A stretch of DNA of 64,000 bases. Source: Clostridiales bacterium (GTDB lineage Bacteria; Bacillota; Clostridia; Christensenellales; Aristaeellaceae). A program made the translations under genes and the position numbers. Position 1 is the stretch's first letter, and every line of letters starts with the position of its first letter. Below are positions 1 to 7,498 of this stretch, in pieces. The stretch spans positions 1-64,000 of the forward strand of contig SFHK01000010.1 in NCBI GenBank assembly GCA_004556395.1, in the 5' to 3' direction. The notes under the pieces are model-generated. The model did no database searches and was not told the DNA's origin. It saw nothing but the letters and a program-made list of their open reading frames with translations.

Positions 1-152
1 CCATTCTTCTCCTGCGTGATGTTTACCCTTGCTCCGTTTGCGAACGACTTCTGATACAGAAACGACCTTCCGCCGTTCTGTATTGCCGTGGTCGTCCAGT
101 ACGTCAGTGGTCGTCGATGCGCCTCAACGTCCCCGAACCACGTCATCTTCAT
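1..152 (-). CDS. Partial unknown protein cut by the left edge
   Basis: An open frame starts with ATG at 152, preceded by a GGGGGA ribosome site at about 159-164, and runs without a stop off the left end for about 50 codons. The peptide begins MKMTWFGDVEAHRR and is rich in Trp, Thr and Gln. I do not recognise the family from this fragment. A second in-frame ATG lies at 146. The ribosome site and absence of stops make it likelier to be real than the overlapping plus-strand frame, which lacks a ribosome site. Confidence 0.55.
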   Translation of the reverse strand, partial: MKMTWFGDVEAHRRPLTYWTTTAIQNGGRSFLYQKSFANGARVNITQEKN

Positions 153-230
153 TTGTTCTCCCCCTTCACCAATCAATTTGCAGGATTCTGTATGATTTCG
201 TCGAGACCATACACTGTATTATGTCATAAC

Positions 231-257
231 TCGCGAAAAAGTAACGCTTTTTCGCGA
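231..257. repeat. Perfect 11-bp inverted repeat upstream of the left-edge gene
   Basis: TCGCGAAAAAG at 231-241 and CTTTTTCGCGA at 247-257 are exact inverted copies around a 5-base loop. The repeat lies about 80 bases upstream of the start of the left-edge gene and 137 bases beyond the stop of the next minus-strand gene. It could be an operator for the left-edge gene or part of a terminator. There is no clean T-run on the minus-strand side, so an operator is slightly preferred. Confidence 0.5.
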
Positions 258-335
258 AAAAATTTTATTTTTTTCTGAGGCACTCTCTCCACCCCGAAAA
301 TCGTCTTTCTTATCGTACGGCCCGTTCTTTCACAT

Positions 336-364
336 GAAAAGGGACGAGAGCATATGCCCCGTCC
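336..364 (-). terminator. Weak candidate terminator after the Cys/His-repeat membrane protein
   Basis: Read on the minus strand, GGACG and CGTCC enclose a loop containing the palindrome GCATATGC, and the stem is followed by only four T residues. It lies 30 bases beyond the stop of the preceding gene, which is the right place, but the stem is short. Confidence 0.35.
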
Positions 365-393
365 GCATTTCTTATAAATTTATTGTGTTTGTT

Positions 394-1839
394 CTACGGC
401 TTCGTCGCCGTCATCGCACTTCTGGCTTCCTCTTCTGTAATGGGATGGCACAGGCCGCAGCGGTTTTTCTTATCTACGTGCAGAGCCTGGTAGAGGGTGT
501 GCACGTATTTCGAATTTGTCATGCGCTGGCAGGCTGTGTCGGCGTGGTAGCTTCGGCTGTTTTCGCTGTAGTAGACCGTGATCGTGCGTTCGTAGTTATA
601 CAGCGCCTGCAGTTCCTGATCGGCGTCGCCGTCCAGGGAGAACTGCTCGTCATTCTGCACCATGTACTCATAGCACACGTCCGCGCCGCAGGTGGGACAG
701 TAGACATAGCCGCCCTCGTACACATCCTCAAACGGCAGAAGCGTATAGCGTTCGCCGGTAAAAATCGGGCATTCGTCGGTGGTATGCACGTTGCGCCGTC
801 CGTCGACCCACAGATAGTGCTCGCAGTCCAGCATGCTGTAGGGCGTTACATTGCATCTCTCGCAGGTCTGTTTGCCCGCCGCCTTCGCTTCTCCCAGCGT
901 ATGAGACACGGCGTTCATCATGCCGCTGCAGTTCTTCGTTTCGTGATAATAGGTTCCGCCGGCGGTAAAGTACACCGGCGCGTACGCCGCTTCCTTGATC
1001 GGCGGGAGCGTTACCGGCTTGGGGGTAGGCATCGGCGTGGCCGTCGGCACGGGCGTTTCTGTCGGAGTCGGCATGCCCGTTTCCGCCGGCGAAAGCGTCG
1101 GCAGCGCCTGCGGCTCGGCCGCGTCCGGAGAGGCCTGCGTCGCGCCGACCACGCTCACGCCCCGATCCGGCGTCGCCTGACGAATCGGAACCGTGTCTTC
1201 AACGGGTTCCTGATAGTTGATCCACGTCTTGAACTGGTTCAGCAGAAGGCGCGGCAGGCGATTTTTCACAGCGTCGATGTTCGTGCCGACGTGGCTGTAG
1301 GCCTCAAGGCCCAGCCTTGCGACGTCCTCATCCATGCCGTCCCACGCGCGCAGCGCAACGTCCTTCGCCTCGTTCAGGCGGTCGCCCGCCCACTTGCCGA
1401 CCGCATCGATTCCGCCGCCGGTCTGGTCGTATATCCAGTCGAACGCGTCGGACACAGCCGTCTGCACGCGCTTGACGGTGGGATTTTCCGTCTTATACGT
1501 CAGGGCAAACACGAGCAGCACACAGAAAACTGCACCCGCGACGAGCGTAAGCAGAAACTTCGCCCCGCCGCTCCAGCGGATTTTCCGTGACCACAGGAAA
1601 AACAATCCGACCGGATACAGCAAAAGCAGCAATAAAATTGTAATACAAATATAGCCCATTCCGCTGCCGGAATCCCTGCCACCGTTTCGGCCGCTTCCGG
1701 ACGGGCGATCGAACGCGTCGTCATAGGGCGAGCGCTTTTCGGGCCTTTCAAAGGAATCTTTTCGCTTAAAATGCCTGTCAAACGCGTTTTTTCCCTGTAC
1801 TTTGCTCATGGGGTAATAGGTCGAATACACCGTCTGCAT
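394..1839 (-). CDS. Membrane-anchored protein with three Cys/His (Ada-like) modules
   Basis: This 481-residue protein starts at the ATG at 1839 behind a GAGGTG ribosome site; an in-frame extension to 1911 lacks one. An arginine-rich cytoplasmic head of about 60 residues is followed by two membrane helices near 62-80 and 92-115. A helical region, a Pro/Thr-rich linker (about residues 230-280) and a C-terminal domain come next. That domain holds three modules of the type H-x5-C ... C-x2-C: HETKNC to CERC, HTTDEC to CPTC, and HADTAC to CGLC. The spacing resembles the small Zn-binding fold of Ada and some secreted nucleases, but that is an inference. No enzymatic domain is seen and the function is unknown. 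Confidence 0.8.
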   Translation of the reverse strand: MQTVYSTYYPMSKVQGKNAFDRHFKRKDSFERPEKRSPYDDAFDRPSGSGRNGGRDSGSGMGYICITILLLLLLYPVGLFFLWSRKIRWSGGAKFLLTLVAGAVFCVLLVFALTYKTENPTVKRVQTAVSDAFDWIYDQTGGGIDAVGKWAGDRLNEAKDVALRAWDGMDEDVARLGLEAYSHVGTNIDAVKNRLPRLLLNQFKTWINYQEPVEDTVPIRQATPDRGVSVVGATQASPDAAEPQALPTLSPAETGMPTPTETPVPTATPMPTPKPVTLPPIKEAAYAPVYFTAGGTYYHETKNCSGMMNAVSHTLGEAKAAGKQTCERCNVTPYSMLDCEHYLWVDGRRNVHTTDECPIFTGERYTLLPFEDVYEGGYVYCPTCGADVCYEYMVQNDEQFSLDGDADQELQALYNYERTITVYYSENSRSYHADTACQRMTNSKYVHTLYQALHVDKKNRCGLCHPITEEEARSAMTATKP

Positions 1840-2019
1840 GCGTTTCACCTCTATATTGCAACCGCCGTCTCGCGTTTTGTTCCTGTCACCTATTATACCA
1901 GCCGCGTCCATTTATTACAACCTTTCTGTCATTTGACTTTAATATTTAATAGATTAATTTTCAGTTATTGGCATTTGATCTTCCCCATTCGAAAGTTTAT
2001 GAACGTTCTGTTGCCTGTA

Positions 2020-2048
2020 TTGAACTCCCGGATTTCGCGTGTTATAAT
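2020..2048 (+). promoter_or_regulatory. Sigma-A type promoter for the exonuclease/HD fusion gene
   Basis: TTGAAC at 2020-2025 and TATAAT at 2043-2048 are separated by 17 bases. The GTG start of the next gene lies 37 bases downstream of the -10 box. Confidence 0.85.
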
Positions 2049-2084
2049 AAAGACTGAGATTTTCCGCCCGGGAGGAGCTTTTCT

Positions 2085-3662
2085 GTGTATTACGTTGTGA
2101 TCGATCTGGAATGGAATCAATACCACAATCCGCTTAGAACGCCCACGTCCCGCTCGGGCGTGAAAATGCACGAGGAGATCATCCAGATCGGCGCGATCAA
2201 GACGGATCATCAGATGAACCCCGTGGACACCTTCCGGATGTTCATTCGTCTGGGCGGCGGCCGCCGTCTGGACAAATATGTCAAAAAGCTCACCCACATC
2301 TCGGACGCGGACATTGCCTCCGGCGAGGATTTCGTTTCCGCCGCGCCCCAGTTTGCCGAATGGCTGAAGGACGTGGACGCGGTGTTCAGCTGGGGGCCGG
2401 ACGACCGGCGCGTATACCTGAACAACCTCGCCTTTTTCGACCTCCCCGCCCCGTCGTGCGCATGGTACGACGCGCAGAAGATTTACGCGTCTCAGGTGCC
2501 CGAGCACGGCCCGCTGGCGCTGAAAACGGTGGCCGAGAGCCTGCAGGTTCGTGTGACCCTTTCGCTGCACGACGCGATGAACGACGCGATCCTCACCGCG
2601 TTCTGCATGTACCAGCTGAACGTCGAAGCCGGCGTCGAGGCCTATAATAAGCAGAAGGAAACCGCCGCGTCGGGCGACACGCTGCAAATGAAGCCCCTTT
2701 TCACCTGCAAGACGCACAGACATATGAACCAGCAGGCCGCGTGGGAAGAAGCCTGCAACGGCCTTCTGCGCTGCCCGCAGTGCATGCAGCCGCTTTCATG
2801 GTCGGGCGACGAGATCGGCACGCTCACGCGCTTCTACAAGCCCGCGAAATGCGATACGCACGGCGAATACCTGATTCGCGGCGAATTCGGCGGCAGCAAG
2901 ATGTGCACGGTGAAGTTCTCCTTCTTCCCGGCCACGCCGGAAATCCTCGAGCTCGCAAAGAAAGAGATGCAGCCCGCGGCCAAAAGGCACCGCCGTCGTC
3001 GCCGCCGCAAGCCCGCGGCGCCCGCGGCCGCTCCCGCGACGGAAGCCGCCGAGACCGTCGTCTCCATCGCTCCGGAGGAGCTTCTCCCCCGCGCGATCGT
3101 CTTCGCCGCCGAGGCGCACCGGCAGCAGGCGCGCGGAACGGGCGCGGCCGCCCGCATCGTCCACCCGATGGAAGTCGTTTCCGTCGCCGCGACGATGACG
3201 GACGATCCGGCGCTGCTCGCCGCCGCCGCGCTGCACGACACCTTGGAAACCTGCCCCGGCCTGACGGCGGAGGCCATCGAAAAGACCTTCGGCGCGCACG
3301 TGGCCGATCTCGTTTCCTTTGAAACGGAAATCGCCGACCCGGAAACGGGCTGGCGCGAACGCAAGCAGGCGGAACTCGATCGCCTGAAGGGCGCGGATGA
3401 AGAGCAGCTGATTCTGGCGCTCTCCGACCGTCTGTCCGACGCGCGCGCGCTGAGCCGCGAGTATGCCGCGCTGAAGGACGGGCTGTGGCAGCGCTTCAAC
3501 CAGGCCGACCGCCGCGAGCAGGCATGGTATTACAAGGCGCTCGTCGTCGCGTTCAAGCCGCTCGAACGGTTCGGCGCTTACGGCGAGTTCAAGCACCTGA
3601 TCAGCAGCGTGTTTGCCCGCCGCCGCGCGGCCAAATCCGCGCCGGAAGAAAATAACGGCTGA
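2085..3662 (+). CDS. DEDDh exonuclease fused to a RelA/SpoT-like HD domain
   Basis: This 525-residue protein starts with GTG at 2085, 7 bases after GGAGGAG. Residues 1-185 are a DEDDh 3'-5' exonuclease of the RNase T/KapD type: IDLEWNQ carries the first acidic pair, LHDAMND the catalytic His and last Asp. A middle part (about 195-295) has Cys pairs including CPQC, followed by a basic Arg/Lys run and an Ala/Pro linker. Residues 328-510 match the metal-dependent HD domain of (p)ppGpp hydrolases: an early His, IVHPMEV, then ALHDTLE and an FGAHVADLV segment. No synthetase or TGS domain is present, so this half resembles stand-alone Mesh1-type hydrolases. The substrates of either half are not shown by sequence. 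Confidence 0.85.
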   Translation: MYYVVIDLEWNQYHNPLRTPTSRSGVKMHEEIIQIGAIKTDHQMNPVDTFRMFIRLGGGRRLDKYVKKLTHISDADIASGEDFVSAAPQFAEWLKDVDAVFSWGPDDRRVYLNNLAFFDLPAPSCAWYDAQKIYASQVPEHGPLALKTVAESLQVRVTLSLHDAMNDAILTAFCMYQLNVEAGVEAYNKQKETAASGDTLQMKPLFTCKTHRHMNQQAAWEEACNGLLRCPQCMQPLSWSGDEIGTLTRFYKPAKCDTHGEYLIRGEFGGSKMCTVKFSFFPATPEILELAKKEMQPAAKRHRRRRRRKPAAPAAAPATEAAETVVSIAPEELLPRAIVFAAEAHRQQARGTGAAARIVHPMEVVSVAATMTDDPALLAAAALHDTLETCPGLTAEAIEKTFGAHVADLVSFETEIADPETGWRERKQAELDRLKGADEEQLILALSDRLSDARALSREYAALKDGLWQRFNQADRREQAWYYKALVVAFKPLERFGAYGEFKHLISSVFARRRAAKSAPEENNG

Positions 3663-3712
3663 ACTTAACCGCCAAATTACGCACGGCATACTCCAATCAT
3701 GCGCGTATTTAT

Positions 3713-3720
3713 GCTATAAT
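3713..3720 (+). promoter_or_regulatory. Extended -10 promoter for the Fe-S scaffold/GGGtGRT pair
   Basis: TGC followed by TATAAT at 3715-3720 forms an extended -10 element. The -35 region is poor. The untranslated leader to the ATG at 3817 is about 90 bases. Confidence 0.65.
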
Positions 3721-3816
3721 GTGAAGGCATCCAATGCGGCGCGGCACGCGGGCGGTTTTCGTCCCGGTATGCGCCGGTGTGTCCGCAAGGACGATTGTCA
3801 AAAAGGAGGACAGACC

Positions 3817-4518
3817 ATGCAGTATACCCGTGAAGTAGAAGAAATGGTATGCGTGGCGAAGGGCCCCAACCACGGCCCCGCCCCGATTCCCGAGGAAGGC
3901 AAATGGATTCAGGCCAAAGAGATCAAGGACATCTCCGGCTACACCCACGGCATCGGCTGGTGCGCGCCGCAGCAGGGCGCTTGCAAGCTGAGCCTGAACG
4001 TCAAAAACGGCGTGATCGAAGAAGCGCTCGTTGAGACCATCGGCTGCTCCGGCATGACCCACTCCGCCGCCATGGCGAGCGAGATCCTGCCCGGCAAGAC
4101 CATTCTGGAAGCGCTGAACACCGACCTCGTGTGCGACGCCATCAACACCGCCATGCGCGAGCTGTTCCTTCAGATCGTGTACGGCCGCACCCAGTCCGCT
4201 TTCTCCGACGACGGTCTGAAGATCGGCGCGGGTCTTGAAGACCTGGGCAAGGGTCTGCGCTCCATGGTCGGCACCATGTACGGCACCAGGGCGAAGGGCA
4301 CCCGTTACCTCGAAATGACCGAGGGCTACGTGCTCAAGCTCGCGCTGGACAAGGACGATCAGGTCTGCGGCTACCAGTACCTCTCTCTCGGCAAGATGAT
4401 GGACGCCATCAAAAAGGGCATGGCTCCCAACGAAGCCTACGAGAAGAACATCGGCACCTACGGCCGCTTCAAGGCCGAAGACGGCGCGGTCAAGTGGATT
4501 GACCCGCGCAAAGAATAA
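3817..4518 (+). CDS. NifU/IscU-like iron-sulfur scaffold protein
   Basis: The start at 3817 follows an AAAAGGAGG site; the frame is open upstream but lacks another good site. The 233-residue protein matches the IscU/NifU N-terminal fold family, with dispersed conserved cysteines (GWCAP, GACKL, IGCSGM, VCDAI) and the segment after GCSGM that in scaffolds carries cluster ligands. It has a longer C-terminal half than classical IscU (about 130 residues). The next gene, 14 bases downstream, is the GGGtGRT protein, and this pairing is recurrent in Clostridia. It is therefore likely a specialised scaffold rather than the housekeeping SUF one. The client protein is unknown. Confidence 0.85.
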   Translation: MQYTREVEEMVCVAKGPNHGPAPIPEEGKWIQAKEIKDISGYTHGIGWCAPQQGACKLSLNVKNGVIEEALVETIGCSGMTHSAAMASEILPGKTILEALNTDLVCDAINTAMRELFLQIVYGRTQSAFSDDGLKIGAGLEDLGKGLRSMVGTMYGTRAKGTRYLEMTEGYVLKLALDKDDQVCGYQYLSLGKMMDAIKKGMAPNEAYEKNIGTYGRFKAEDGAVKWIDPRKE

Positions 4519-4532
4519 AGGAGGGCTGAAGA

Positions 4533-5549
4533 ATGTCTCTGTTTGAAAACTATGAAGGCCGCATGCCTCAGCTCCAGCCCGTGCTCGAAAAGTACGGCTT
4601 CAAGGATTTTGAAGAAGTCAAGGCATTCAACAATTCCAAGGGCGTAGACGCCTATAAGATCGTCGAGAGCACCCAGCCCATCTGCTTCGAAAACGCGAAG
4701 TGGGCCTATGAGCTCGGCGCCGCCATCGCCATGAAGAAGGGCGTTAAGACCGCCGCCGACGCCGCCCGCTGCATCGGCGAAGGCCTGCAGGCCTTCTGCA
4801 TCCCCGGCTCCGTCGCGGATCAGCGCCAGGTCGGCATCGGCCACGGCAATCTGGGCGCGATGCTGCTGGACGAAAACACCGAGTGCTTCGCGTTCCTCGC
4901 CGGCCACGAATCCTTCGCCGCCGCCGAAGGCGCGATCAAAATCGCTCTGAACGCCAACAAGGTGCGCCGCAAGCCCCTGCGCGTCATCCTGAACGGTCTC
5001 GGCAAGGACGCCGCCATGATCATCTCCCGCATCAACGGCTTCACCTACGTGCAGACCAAGTACGACTACCTGTCTGCCGACGTGAAGGAAGATCACGCGC
5101 TGACCATCGTAAACAAGACCGCCTACTCCACCGGCGACCGCTCCAAGGTCAACTGCTACGGCGCGGACGACGTGCGCGAGGGCGTTGCCATCATGTGGCA
5201 TGAGAACGTGGACGTTTCCATCACCGGCAACTCCACCAACCCCACCCGCTTCCAGCATCCCACCGCCGGCACCTATAAGAAGGAACGCCTCGAAGCGGGC
5301 AAGAAGTACTTCTCCGTCGCTTCCGGCGGCGGCACGGGCCGTACCCTGCATCCCGACAACATGGCCGCCGGCCCCGCCTCCTACGGCATGACCGACACCA
5401 TGGGCCGTATGCACTCCGACGCCCAGTTCGCCGGTTCCTCCTCCGTGCCCGCGCACGTCGAAATGATGGGCTTCCTGGGCATGGGCAATAACCCCATGGT
5501 CGGCGCGACCGTGGCCGTAGCCGTGGCCGTGGAAGAGGCAATGAAGTAA
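4533..5549 (+). CDS. GGGtGRT family protein
   Basis: This 338-residue soluble protein has a GGAGGG site before its ATG. Near residue 268 it carries the family-naming motif GGGTGRT, followed by an Ala/Gly/Met-rich tail (VEMMGFLGMGNNPMVGA). The family is conserved and uncharacterised. It is co-transcribed with the NifU-like scaffold upstream, and a strong terminator closes the pair. The glycine-rich loop suggests nucleotide or cofactor binding, which is inference. Codon use is very biased to C/G third positions, as in highly expressed genes here. Confidence 0.85.
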   Translation: MSLFENYEGRMPQLQPVLEKYGFKDFEEVKAFNNSKGVDAYKIVESTQPICFENAKWAYELGAAIAMKKGVKTAADAARCIGEGLQAFCIPGSVADQRQVGIGHGNLGAMLLDENTECFAFLAGHESFAAAEGAIKIALNANKVRRKPLRVILNGLGKDAAMIISRINGFTYVQTKYDYLSADVKEDHALTIVNKTAYSTGDRSKVNCYGADDVREGVAIMWHENVDVSITGNSTNPTRFQHPTAGTYKKERLEAGKKYFSVASGGGTGRTLHPDNMAAGPASYGMTDTMGRMHSDAQFAGSSSVPAHVEMMGFLGMGNNPMVGATVAVAVAVEEAMK

Positions 5550-5571
5550 TCCCCTTCGCAATATGATTGAA

Positions 5572-5611
5572 GAAGCAATATGCCTGCGTTTTTGTGCATA
5601 TTGCTTCTTTT
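5572..5611 (+). terminator. Strong intrinsic terminator
   Basis: GAAGCAATATGC at 5572-5583 pairs perfectly with GCATATTGCTTC at 5596-5607, followed by TTTT. It ends the scaffold/GGGtGRT operon. Confidence 0.9.
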
Positions 5612-5649
5612 ATCAAATGCCCATGCAGCTCTCAGAAAGGATGGGAAAC

Positions 5650-6573
5650 ATGGTCTACGATCGCTACGCATTCGCTGTCCCGCAGGAGAAACAGGTGCGC
5701 CTGATCACCGATACCGACGCAAAAAACGAAGCCGACGACCAGTTTGCCGTTGTGCAGGCGCTGCTGAGTCCCAAGATGGACAATGTAGGATTAATCGCCG
5801 CGCATTTCGGCATCGATCGCGTGCCCGATGCAATGGAAGCCAGCTACCGGGAACTGGAAACCATTCTGGACAAGATGTACCTTCCGAAAGACGGTTTGCT
5901 TTACCACGGCGCGCCCCACGCCCTGCCCGACAGAACGGCTCCCGTTGTCAGTGAGGGTGCAGAGCTGATCGTGCGCGAAGCCATGAAGGACGACCCGCGT
6001 CGACTGTTCGTTATCTTTCTCGGCCCCCTGACCGACTTGGCCAGTGCCTACCTGATGGAGCCCCGCATTGCAAACCGGCTGACCGCCATATGGATTGGCG
6101 GCGGCGTTTACCCTTCCGGGAGCCCGGAGTTCAATTTGGGCAACGACGTCAACGCCGCAAACGTAGTATTTTCCAGCAAAATCGAGCTGTGGCAGGTGCC
6201 AAAGAACGTCTATGAAATGATGCCTGTCTCTTTAGCAGAATTGCAGGTTCGTGTGCGGCCCTACGGCGAAATTGGGCGCTATCTGTTCGATCAGCTGATC
6301 GCCCACAGTCAGGAGGAGATTCCCCGAAAGAGCGATTTCCGTACAGGTGAAACGTGGGTATTAGGCGACAGCCCTGCCGTCGGACTGATTCTGTATGAAC
6401 ACCGCTTTGAATTTGACTATGTTCCCGCCCCCTACATCACGCAGGAGCAGGTCTATGTGCATACCGGGCTCAGCCGCCCCATCCGCGTGTACAAATCGAT
6501 CGACAGCCGTTTGATTCTGGAAGATCTGTACGCGAAATTGCAGCTTTTCGCCGCGGAGAATTGTCCGCGGTAA
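5650..6573 (+). CDS. Nucleoside hydrolase (IU-NH family)
   Basis: This 307-residue protein hydrolyses the N-glycosidic bond of a nucleoside to free base and ribose, by family. The start is placed at 5650 behind AAAGGATGGG; upstream in-frame codons lie inside the preceding terminator. Near residue 20 it has the metal-binding cluster DTDAKNEADDQ, a variant of the usual DTDxGxDD motif that is known in one branch of the family. Other family signatures are GPLTDLA, IWIGGG and FNLGNDVNAAN. It is cytoplasmic, with no signal peptide. It stands between a terminator and a gene of different type, so it is probably expressed alone or with the next gene. Confidence 0.85.
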   Translation: MVYDRYAFAVPQEKQVRLITDTDAKNEADDQFAVVQALLSPKMDNVGLIAAHFGIDRVPDAMEASYRELETILDKMYLPKDGLLYHGAPHALPDRTAPVVSEGAELIVREAMKDDPRRLFVIFLGPLTDLASAYLMEPRIANRLTAIWIGGGVYPSGSPEFNLGNDVNAANVVFSSKIELWQVPKNVYEMMPVSLAELQVRVRPYGEIGRYLFDQLIAHSQEEIPRKSDFRTGETWVLGDSPAVGLILYEHRFEFDYVPAPYITQEQVYVHTGLSRPIRVYKSIDSRLILEDLYAKLQLFAAENCPR

Positions 6574-6606
6574 AATCGAAAGATGTTGATGGGAGGCGAT
6601 CTGCGC

Positions 6607-7380
6607 GTGGGAAGCTGGGGAAGCCGGTTATGTGAAAACGACACCGCATTGGACGTAATCGATGATATTGAATCGATCTTCTCCGAGGAGACGGATAACA
6701 AGGCGGCGTGCAGCCGAGTTATAGAAAAGCTGAAGAATTCGTATTCCGACGCGGACGATCAATCCATCGCGTGGCTTACGGCGGCATATAAGCTCATACC
6801 GAAAAGTGGAGAGCTTGTTTCCGAGCTTTACAAAGGAATTCGGAAATCCTCCGGCATTCTGTCTGATGAAACCATTCGAATGCTCGAAGAAAAGATCATC
6901 GAGTGCGGACGCAGACCGAGACAAAAGCGGACGAAAAGACCTGAAAGCACGTGGAAGGTCGGCGAAATCTATTGTTATGATATAGACCCGGCCTATGCCG
7001 ATAACCCCGAGCTGAAAGGCTACACGATCGGATTTCTGTGTGTTGACTTTTACAGATACGCAGGTGTGCATCCGCTCGTTTACACGTTTCGCTCGAAATC
7101 CTCCATGGAGGAAATACGCGCAAACCCCGACATTGTGTTAAACGGCGAGTTTTGGCGTGGTGCTAATTGGAATGATTATCTTTTTGTGTATCGAACGATT
7201 CTCTGGGCAGAAAAAGCGGATGAGGTTCCACTGAACAAGCTCCATGCTTGCGGAAGTGTAACTGCATTTCCGACGATTCCTGATGAAGTTGTCATGAGCG
7301 ATATACTTTATTACCGCAGAATCTACTTCAGTATGATTGAAGGCGACCTTCTCAGAACCGATAAACTGATGCACATGTAA
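6607..7380 (+). CDS. DUF4259-like protein with C-terminal extension
   Basis: A GTG start at 6607 is chosen because it gives the usual N-terminus of this family (MGSWGSRLCENDTALD) and has GGAGG 10 bases upstream; an ATG at 6583 is possible. The first 95 residues are helical and resemble DUF4259. A basic linker (RRPRQKRTKRPE) then leads to a second domain of about 145 residues with many aromatic residues that I cannot name. DUF4259-like proteins often occur near polymorphic toxins as immunity-type proteins, but no toxin is seen here. Third-position GC is clearly lower than in the neighbours, which hints at horizontal origin. Confidence 0.6.
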   Translation: MGSWGSRLCENDTALDVIDDIESIFSEETDNKAACSRVIEKLKNSYSDADDQSIAWLTAAYKLIPKSGELVSELYKGIRKSSGILSDETIRMLEEKIIECGRRPRQKRTKRPESTWKVGEIYCYDIDPAYADNPELKGYTIGFLCVDFYRYAGVHPLVYTFRSKSSMEEIRANPDIVLNGEFWRGANWNDYLFVYRTILWAEKADEVPLNKLHACGSVTAFPTIPDEVVMSDILYYRRIYFSMIEGDLLRTDKLMHM

Positions 7381-7413
7381 TTTCTCGCAAAATCGCCGTT
7401 TCATCGAGAACTT

Positions 7414-7442
7414 TTGCCGCATGCGTCAAAACTATGCGGCAA
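7414..7442. repeat. 9-bp inverted repeat
   Basis: TTGCCGCAT at 7414-7422 and ATGCGGCAA at 7434-7442 are exact inverted copies around an 11-base loop. It lies between convergent genes. No T-run follows on either strand, so it is not called a terminator. Confidence 0.5.
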
Positions 7443-7459
7443 GCATCCCCTTTGAAAAC

Positions 7460-7488
7460 ACCCGCCGGAGGCATTTTCCCCGGCGGGT
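7460..7488 (-). terminator. Terminator of the GH9 operon
   Basis: ACCCGCCGG at 7460-7468 pairs with CCGGCGGGT at 7480-7488. On the minus strand it is followed by GTTTTC and lies 10 bases past the GH9 stop codon. Confidence 0.75.
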
Positions 7489-7498
7489 CGGCTTTGGT

